From assembly GCA_013205335.1 (NCBI GenBank), contig JABMNB010000199.1:1-7103 (forward strand): a stretch of 7,103 nucleotides of DNA. The letters are read 5' to 3'. A program made the translations under genes and the position numbers. Positions 1-5,800 of this stretch are shown here, piece after piece. The notes beneath the pieces were generated by a model, which was given only the letters and a program-made list of their open reading frames with translations, was not told the origin of the DNA and did not search any database. Source of the DNA: Rhodospirillales bacterium. GTDB lineage: Bacteria; Pseudomonadota; Alphaproteobacteria; Reyranellales; Reyranellaceae. Each line of letters begins with the position of its first letter. Position 1 is the first letter of the stretch.

Positions 1-527
1 GCTGGGCCGGGACCGCCCCATGGACCTCGAGCTATGCCGAGGACGCGTTCAACGGCCTCCATGCCTTCCTGTTCACCGACAAGGCCGGGACGTCACGGGC
101 GGTCCGCTGGTCGCTGCGGCCGGCGGCAACGCCGGTGCCGATCGCGCCGGGTGAACTAGCCAAGCGGGGGCCGAACCATCTCGAACAGGAGATCGCGAGC
201 CGGGTCGGCGGCGCGCCTCAGCGCTGGACGATGGTCCTGACTGTCGCGGAGCCCGGCGACGACACCGCCGATCCCAGCAAGGCCTGGCCATCCGGCCGGC
301 GCACGGTCGAGGCCGGTACGCTCGTCGTGAAGAAGGTCGAGGCCGAGGCGGCCGGTCCGTGCCGCGACATAAACTTCGATCCGACCGTCCTGCCGCGCGG
401 CGTCGGCGTCTCCGACGATCCGTTCCCCGCGGCGCGCTCGTCGGCCTATGCGCGGTCCTACGACCTGCGGACGTCCGAGGCGAAGGACTACCCCCGCACG
501 GCAGCCCCCGGGAGCGCCAGGCCATGA
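1..527 (+). CDS. Catalase-family (SrpA-like) heme peroxidase, C-terminal part, truncated by the left window edge
   Basis: The frame with codons starting at base 3 is open from the left edge to a TGA at 525-527, giving the last 174 residues of a protein whose family is usually about 330-360 residues long. It resembles the C-terminal half of short catalase-related peroxidases, heme enzymes that use or remove peroxide. Visible family landmarks, in local numbering, are SYAEDAFNGLHAF near residues 10-22, then VRWSLRP, a central AWPSGRRTVEAGTL segment, FDPTVLPRGVGVSDDP, and ARSSAYARS. The Tyr of that last motif (codon 447-449, local residue 149) aligns with the proximal heme-ligating Tyr of catalases. 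The distal His and any signal peptide lie outside the window, so activity and location cannot be judged. The stop overlaps the start of the downstream cytochrome b561 gene by 4 bases, implying one operon and probable functional coupling. Family assignment is confident; the physiological substrate is unknown. Confidence 0.9.
   Translation, partial: WAGTAPWTSSYAEDAFNGLHAFLFTDKAGTSRAVRWSLRPAATPVPIAPGELAKRGPNHLEQEIASRVGGAPQRWTMVLTVAEPGDDTADPSKAWPSGRRTVEAGTLVVKKVEAEAAGPCRDINFDPTVLPRGVGVSDDPFPAARSSAYARSYDLRTSEAKDYPRTAAPGSARP
511..514 (+). promoter_or_regulatory. Ribosome binding site deciding the cytochrome b561 start
   Basis: GGAG lies 9 bases upstream of the ATG at 524, inside the end of the peroxidase gene. 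Together with the ATGA stop/start overlap it favours 524 over the three later in-frame ATGs at 548, 560 and 572. Confidence 0.55.
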
Positions 528-1126
528 GCCGCCCGATCGCTCACACGATGACCCGCCCGATGACCCCCACGATGGCCCACACCCGCTTCTCCGGCGTCCA
601 GCGCCTGCTGCACTGGTCGATGGCCGCCGGCATCGTGGCCATGCTGTTCATCGGCGTCGGCATGCTCTCGACCATCGCACCGTCCTACGTGCCGCTGGTC
701 GCCACGCACAAGACGCTGGGCATCGCACTGCTTGCGCTGGTGTTCGTGCGTCTCGTCCTGCGCCTGGTGCTGGGCGCACCGCCGCTGCCCGCCAGCCTGC
801 CGCCCATGATGCGACTCGGGGCGATCCTCTCGCACTGGGCGCTCTACGGCCTGATGATCGCCATGCCGCTGCTCGGCTGGGCGATGATGTCGGCGGCCGC
901 CCATCCGATCGTGCTGTTCGGCGGCCTCCGGCTGCCGTCGATCCTGCCGCAGGGCGACCAACTCCATACTCTGCTGTGGGCCGCGCACCGCTGGCTGGCC
1001 TTTGCCTTCTTCGGGCTGATCCTGCTCCATGTCGCGGCGGCGCTGTTCCACGCCCTGATCCGCCGCGACGGCGTCTTCGAGGCGATGTCGCCGCTGCGGG
1101 TCGGCAAGAGGGAGCGCCGGGGATGA
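524..1126 (+). CDS. Cytochrome b561 (CybB-like di-heme membrane electron carrier)
   Basis: This encodes a 200-residue inner-membrane protein of the bacterial cytochrome b561 family, which moves electrons from membrane quinol through two b hemes. Four hydrophobic helices are visible at about residues 33-52, 64-84, 104-122 and 156-178. Four His sit where the family's heme ligands are expected: H30 (LLHWS), H62 (ATHKTLG), H155 (AAHRW) and H169 (LLHVA), a spacing close to E. coli CybB. The N-terminus is about 17 residues longer than CybB and rich in Met, Thr and Pro; in-frame ATGs at 548, 560 and 572 could be alternative starts, but GGAG at 511 and the 4-base overlap with the peroxidase stop support 524. 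The coupling suggests that the cytochrome may supply electrons to the peroxidase or share its stress regulation; this is inference. The family call is firm, the electron partner is not known. Confidence 0.93.
   Translation: MSRPIAHTMTRPMTPTMAHTRFSGVQRLLHWSMAAGIVAMLFIGVGMLSTIAPSYVPLVATHKTLGIALLALVFVRLVLRLVLGAPPLPASLPPMMRLGAILSHWALYGLMIAMPLLGWAMMSAAAHPIVLFGGLRLPSILPQGDQLHTLLWAAHRWLAFAFFGLILLHVAAALFHALIRRDGVFEAMSPLRVGKRERRG
548..583 (+). repeat. Three tandem imperfect 12-base repeats at the start of the cytochrome gene
   Basis: Three consecutive 12-base units (548-559, 560-571, 572-583) each begin with ATG followed by A/G-CCC and encode MTRP, MTPT and MAHT. They place a Met every four residues just before the first helix. 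They could be a slippage-prone tract or simply low-complexity N-terminal sequence, and they make the true start less certain. Confidence 0.5.
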
Positions 1127-1177
1127 TGGCGTGTTTTTCGCCGTCGTTCGCAGTGCTATGGCGGGGACTGCTCCTGG

Positions 1178-1546
1178 ATGTGTGAGAGACGCGTCGTGAA
1201 AGTAGTGGTGAAGAAGTCGAAGATTCACGGCACGGGCCTGTTCGCCGGGGAGGAGATCCCTTGGGGAACGAAGGTCATCGAATACAAGGGCGAGCGGATT
1301 CCCGACAAGGTCGCCTTCGCGCGCATCGCCGAAGGCGCCGACTGCATCTTCGAACTGGGAGAGAACCAGAACATCGACGGCGCCTCCCAGGGCAACGAGG
1401 CGCGATATGCCAACCATCGCCGCCGCAACCCCAACTGCTTCGTCCTGCGCGACGAAGGCAGGATCTGGATCGTGGCAGGCATAGAGGGCGTCGCGGCGGG
1501 CGAGGAGATCACCTTCGACTACGGCTCGACGTTCTATCCGAGGTGA
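1178..1546 (+). CDS. Small single-domain SET protein, putative protein-lysine methyltransferase
   Basis: This 122-residue protein consists almost entirely of a SET domain, a fold that transfers methyl groups from S-adenosylmethionine to lysine side chains. The motifs are in order: SKIHGTGLFA (residues 14-23, the glycine-rich SAM-binding part), FELGENQNIDG (58-68), GNEARYANH (72-80), NPNC (84-87) and GEEITFDYG (108-116), with Y115 at the conserved catalytic Tyr position. The usual NHSCxPN motif reads NHRRRNPNC, so the Ser-Cys after NH is replaced by a basic stretch. No pre-SET or post-SET cysteine cluster and no second domain is visible. The start is uncertain: ATG 1178 has GGGGA about a dozen bases upstream, but GTG 1196 (V7) is also preceded by a GAGA and would lose nothing of the domain. 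It lies 51 bases after the cytochrome gene and may be cotranscribed; its stop is 9 bases from the stop of the convergent oxidoreductase. The substrate is unknown. Confidence 0.85.
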   Translation: MCERRVVKVVVKKSKIHGTGLFAGEEIPWGTKVIEYKGERIPDKVAFARIAEGADCIFELGENQNIDGASQGNEARYANHRRRNPNCFVLRDEGRIWIVAGIEGVAAGEEITFDYGSTFYPR

Positions 1547-1555
1547 CGCAGGCGG

Positions 1556-2527
1556 CTACCGCGCGAGAATACTCTCGACGATCTCCTGGACGTCGAGCGC
1601 TTCCTGCAGCGTCGCGAGATGATGGGCCTCGCCGCGCGCGAGTTTCGCCACGCCTTCGAGCTGGCGCTTGAGGGCCAGCGGCCGCGCCCGCTCGTTGGGC
1701 ATGGCGTCCGGCGCGGCCTGCCAGGTGCCGTCGGGCAGGCGGCGCTCCGCGATCGACCAGTCGCACAGGCGCACGGCGCCCTTATCGCCCTCCAGCATCC
1801 AGATATTGTGATCGTCCTTCGCCGTCTCGCCGACGGCGCCTGAGAGCGTCACCGGCAGGTCGCCGGCGCGCAGGGTGGCCGCGATACGCCGCTCGGACTT
1901 GCCGGCTTCAGGAAAGGAGGCATGGCCGCTCAGGCCGTGCAGCGGCCCGACGAGGCGCCGCGCCAGGAACAGGAAGTGCGAGACGACCTCGCGCGTGAAG
2001 CCGCCCTGCATCGGTCTGTCGAGCCAGCCGACCGCATCGGCCTGCCACGGCCGCGGCCAGACCTTGAAGCCCACTTCGATATCCACGCGCTGCGGCGTGC
2101 CGATCTCGCCCTTGTCGATCCAGTCCCGGATCGCCGCCACGGCGAAGGAGGAGGCGAAGGGAAAGTTCACGGCCCCGCGGTTCCCGGCCTCTGCCACGAA
2201 GGCCCGTGCGTCGGCGACATCGACCGAAAGCGGCTTCTCGCCGAAGAAGCTCTTGCCGGATGCGAGTGCGGCGCGGGCGTGACCGAGGTGCGAGGCCGGC
2301 GGCGAGGCGATGTAGACGCAATCGCTTGCCGCGATGATGGCGGCCGCGTCGGACATTCGCGGCACCTTCGGAAAGCTCTGCTCCATGCGTCGCATCGCTT
2401 CGGGCGAAGGATCCCAGATGCCGCACGCGAAGATCAGAGCGGGATCCTGCTGAAGGATCGCGTTGAGCAGCCGCTCGCCCATGATGCCGGCGCCGATGAT
2501 GCCGATCGCCACGCTACCGTTCTTCAT
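1556..2527 (-). CDS. Gfo/Idh/MocA-family NAD(P)-dependent oxidoreductase
   Basis: This encodes a 323-residue cytoplasmic oxidoreductase of the glucose-fructose oxidoreductase / inositol dehydrogenase / MocA family, which generally oxidises or reduces sugars, cyclitols and related hydroxy compounds. The N-terminal Rossmann domain (about 1-120) has GAGIMG at residues 12-17, an acidic D39 at the end of the second strand where the cofactor ribose binds, a PPASH segment at 76-80 and the family's E97-K98-P99, with K98 as the conserved catalytic lysine. The C-terminal half (about 121-323) has GFTREVVSH, where H184 occupies the catalytic His position of the usual D-x3-H motif and E180 replaces the Asp. 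The length is slightly short for the family but both ends look intact. An AGGTGAG about 10 bases upstream of the ATG (plus-strand 2537-2543) is a possible Shine-Dalgarno. The gene is divergent from the large RTX gene and convergent with the SET gene, so it is its own unit here. The substrate cannot be read from the sequence. Confidence 0.93.
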   Translation of the reverse strand: MKNGSVAIGIIGAGIMGERLLNAILQQDPALIFACGIWDPSPEAMRRMEQSFPKVPRMSDAAAIIAASDCVYIASPPASHLGHARAALASGKSFFGEKPLSVDVADARAFVAEAGNRGAVNFPFASSFAVAAIRDWIDKGEIGTPQRVDIEVGFKVWPRPWQADAVGWLDRPMQGGFTREVVSHFLFLARRLVGPLHGLSGHASFPEAGKSERRIAATLRAGDLPVTLSGAVGETAKDDHNIWMLEGDKGAVRLCDWSIAERRLPDGTWQAAPDAMPNERARPLALKRQLEGVAKLARGEAHHLATLQEALDVQEIVESILAR

Positions 2528-2586
2528 TCCGTCTCACTCACCTGTTGCTGGAGAAAATGCGCTCGCGCCAGCACACGTCGATGACG

Positions 2587-2614
2587 CTTGTATGTCGAAC
2601 CATGGGTTGCACAA
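2587..2614 (-). promoter_or_regulatory. Candidate sigma70-like promoter for the oxidoreductase gene
   Basis: On the minus strand TTGTGC (complement of 2609-2614) and TACAAG (complement of 2587-2592) are separated by 16 bases. Each matches the -35 and -10 consensus only in part (3 of 6 and 4 of 6). It lies about 60 bases upstream of the oxidoreductase start. This is a weak prediction made by eye. Confidence 0.25.
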
Positions 2615-2617
2615 CCC
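2604..2617. promoter_or_regulatory. Perfect palindrome GGGTTG-CA-CAACCC, possible operator
   Basis: Two 6-base arms, GGGTTG and CAACCC, flank a 2-base centre. The element sits in the divergent intergenic region and overlaps the -35 part of the candidate promoter for the oxidoreductase, a position typical of repressor operators. No T-run follows on either strand, so it does not look like a terminator. The regulator is not in the window and operator function is inference. Confidence 0.35.
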
Positions 2618-2810
2618 CCAAAAAAATCGATCCCGCCTGAAAAAATGAACACGATGCACGGCGTGTGACATCAACTCGTAAGCAAGCGCTCCTAAGAAAA
2701 CCACCGGAGATTTTCAGCTGGTGCCATTCCCTCGGCGCCGAATTGCAGCCCGCGATTCGGTGAAGGGCGAAGCCATGCCCGACCAAGGGGCGGCATTGGC
2801 GCTTGTCAAC

Positions 2811-2816
2811 GGGGAG
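2811..2816 (+). promoter_or_regulatory. Ribosome binding site of the large RTX gene
   Basis: GGGGAG lies 10 bases upstream of the ATG at 2827, the first ATG after the in-frame TGA at 2761-2763. It supports 2827 as the start, although a competing ATG in another frame exists at 2775. Confidence 0.5.
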
Positions 2817-2826
2817 CCACAGTTCG

Positions 2827-5800
2827 ATGCCGACCTCAGTTCATTCGCCCGCCTCCATCACGCCGACCGGCGCACTTGTCTTCGACGTCGCGGGCTCGCT
2901 GACGCTGGCCGGAGCCGAAATCTCGGCTTTCGATGCCGCCAGCGATCGACTGTTCACGACCTCGAATGTCGGCCTGCAGGTCGTCAACCTCGCCAATCCG
3001 GAAGCGCCCACGCTGATCGCGACGGTCAACTTCGCGGCCTTGGGCTTCGCTACCACCGACATCACCAGCGTGGCTGTCAAGAACGGCATCGTCGCCGTGG
3101 CCCTGCCGGCTGCCGACAAGACGATGCCGGGGCAGGTGGTTTTCCTGAATGCGGCCGATCACTCGCTGCTGGGATCGGTCAATGTCGGCGCGTTGCCTGA
3201 CATGCTGATCTTCACGCCGGACGGAAAGAAGATTCTGGTCGCCAACGAGGGCGAGATGACTGCGGCCGGCGTCGACGCGCCTGGCTCGGTCAGCATCATC
3301 GACATCTCGACGGGTATCCCCGGGGCCACCGTGAGCACCGCGACCTTCGACAGCTTCAACGGCCAGGAGAATGCATTGCGCGCCGAGGGCGTGCGCATCT
3401 TTGCCGGCAAGTCGGTCTCGATGGACGTCGAGCCCGAGTACATCTCGATTTCGGCGGACGGTACCAAGGCGATGGTCACCCTGCAGGAGGCCAACGCGCT
3501 GGCCATCCTCGACATCGCCACGGGCACTTTCACCGACATCGTGCCGCTCGGCCTCAAGGACTGGACCGGCCTGAAACTCGACGTCAGCGACCGCGACGGC
3601 GCCGGGGGCACGGCGTCCGTCAACCTCATCACCGATTCGCATCTCTTCGGCATGTACATGCCGGACGCCATCACCAACTACCAGGTCGGCGGCCAGACCT
3701 ACTATGTCATGGCCAACGAGGGTGACGATCGCGACGACTTCCTCAGCCCCGACGAGACCGTCCGCGCCGGCACGAGCTCGTTCGATCTCGACAATGCGCT
3801 GTTCCCCGACGAGGCGGCGCTGAAGGCTGCGGGAGAACTTGGTCGCCACACGGTGTCCAACAGCCCGGGCCTGCGCGGCGACACCGATGGCGACGGCGAC
3901 ATCGACCAGATCATGACCTACGGCGGCCGGTCGTTCTCGATCGTCGACGATCAGGGCAACCGCGTGTTCGACAGCGCCGACGTGATCGAACGCATCATCG
4001 TCGAGCAGTTCCCCGCGCTGTTCGACGATACGCGCAGCGACAACAAGGGTCCCGAGCCCGAAGGCATCACCATCGGCACCGTGGGCGGCCAGACCTACGC
4101 GTTCGTGGGCCTCGAGCGGTCCAACATCACGCTCGCCTTCGACATCACCGATCCGGCGAACGTCAGCTTTGCCGGCGCGGCCCACAAAGCCGGCGATCTC
4201 AGCCCGGAAGGCCTGCTGTTCATCCCGGCGGCCGATTCGCCCAGCGGCACCGACCTGCTGGTCGCCAGCAACGAGGTGAACAACACCGTCACGGTCTTCG
4301 AGGTCGGCCCACCGCCGCCGTTCACGCTCCAGCTCCTGCATCTCTCCGATGGCGAGGCGGGTCTCCTCGCGGACGATACCGCCCACAACCTCGCGGCGCT
4401 GGTCGATGCCTTCGACGGCACCTACGCCAACACCCTGATCCTGTCGGGTGGCGACAACTTCCTGCCCGGCCCCTTCATCAACGCCGGCACGGACCCCTCG
4501 CTCAGCAGCCTGCCCGCGATCGGCGCCACGGCGGCCGGCCGTCCCGACATAGCAATCCATAATGCGATCGGCGTCGAGACCTCGACCATCGGCAATCACG
4601 AGTTCGACCTCGGCTCGACGGTGTTCCGCGACAGCTTCACGCCGTCCGGATCGTGGGTCGGCGCGCAGTTCGTCTATCTCTCGTCGAACCTCGACTTCTC
4701 CGGCGACAGCGCCCTGGCGCCGCGCTACACCAACACGCTCGACGGCGGCACGGCGACGTCGATCGCCGAAGCCAGCACCCTGAAGGGTCGTATCGCACCG
4801 GCGGCGGTGATCACCGAGGGCGGCCAGAAGATCGGCATCGTGGGCGCCACGACGCAGATCCTGGAGTCGATCTCCTCGCCCAACGGCACCGAGGTCAAGG
4901 GCTTCCCGACCGGGGCGGGCCCCAACGGCGAAGTCGACGACATGGATCTGCTGGCCGCGCAGCTTCAGCCGATTATCGACGAGCTGATCGCCGAGGGCGT
5001 CAACAAGATCATCGTGACCGCGCATCTGCAGCAGATCGCCAACGAGCAGCTGCTGGCCACCAAGCTCAGGGGCGTCGACATCATCCTCTCGGCCGGGTCC
5101 AACACCCGCCTGGGTGACGCAGACGACGAGGCCGTGGCCTTCCCGGGACATGCGGCGAACTTTGCCGGTCCCTATCCGATCGTCACTCAGGGCGCCGACG
5201 GCAAGACGACGCTGATCGTCAACACCGACGCCGAATACACCTATCTCGGACGACTGGTCGTCGATTTCGACGCCAACGGCGACGTCATCGTGGGCAGCCT
5301 GACCGCGAACGTCGCCACCAACGGTGCCTATGCCGCGACGACGGCGAACGTGGCCGAGGCGTGGGGCGTCACCGAAGCCCTGCTGGAAACGACGGCGTTC
5401 GCTGACGGCACCAAGGGCGACCGGGTGCGCGACATCACCCAGGCGGTCGATGCGATCATCGGGGCCAAGGACGGCACCGTGTTCGGCTTCACAGACGTCT
5501 ACCTCGAGGGCGAGCGGAGTTTCATCCGGTCGCAGGAGACCAACCTCGGCAACCTGGCGGCCGACTCCGGCATCTACGCCTTGAAGAAGGCCCTGGGCGA
5601 CGCTGCCGACGACATGTTCATCGTCGGCCTGCGCAACGGTGGCGGCATTCGTGCCCAGATCGGCTCGGTCGACCAGGAAGGCGACAAGATTGCGCCGATC
5701 GCCAACCCCGATGCCGACAAGCCCGTGGGCGGCGTTTCGCAGCTCGACATCGAGAACTCGCTGCGCTTCGACAACAAGACGATGGTGTTCGACACCGATG

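Larger units (their letters stand above)
2528..2826. other. Divergent intergenic region between the oxidoreductase and the large RTX gene
   Basis: These 299 bases separate two divergently transcribed genes and must hold both of their promoters. The part from about 2540 to 2710 is visibly richer in A and T than the flanking genes, with A-runs at 2620-2626 and 2640-2645. A 14-base palindrome lies at 2604-2617. No clear terminator, tRNA or convincing small gene was seen. For the plus direction only a weak -35-like GTGACA (2665-2670) was found, without a good -10 at standard spacing. Confidence 0.6.

Noticed and set aside
1126..1144. Possible hairpin terminator after the cytochrome gene (GGCG, T-rich loop, CGCC)
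   Set aside because: The stem is about 4-6 pairs with a wobble, the T-run lies in the loop and not after the stem, and the SET gene follows closely.
488..1417. A 309-codon minus-strand frame spanning the cytochrome and SET genes
   Set aside because: It crosses two well-supported plus-strand genes and encodes His/Gln/Arg-rich low-complexity sequence without motifs; an antisense shadow.
1552..1562. Small hairpin GCGG-CTA-CCGC between the convergent SET and oxidoreductase genes
   Set aside because: Only four pairs, no T-run on either strand, and overlapping the stop codon of the oxidoreductase; likely chance in GC-rich DNA.
1922..2584. A 220-codon plus-strand frame opposite the oxidoreductase
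   Set aside because: The minus strand encodes a full Gfo/Idh/MocA protein with its cofactor and catalytic motifs; this frame has none.
2645..2668. Seven-codon frame MNTMHGV in the intergenic region
   Set aside because: No Shine-Dalgarno and too short to distinguish from chance; no leader-peptide hallmark such as codon runs followed by an attenuator.
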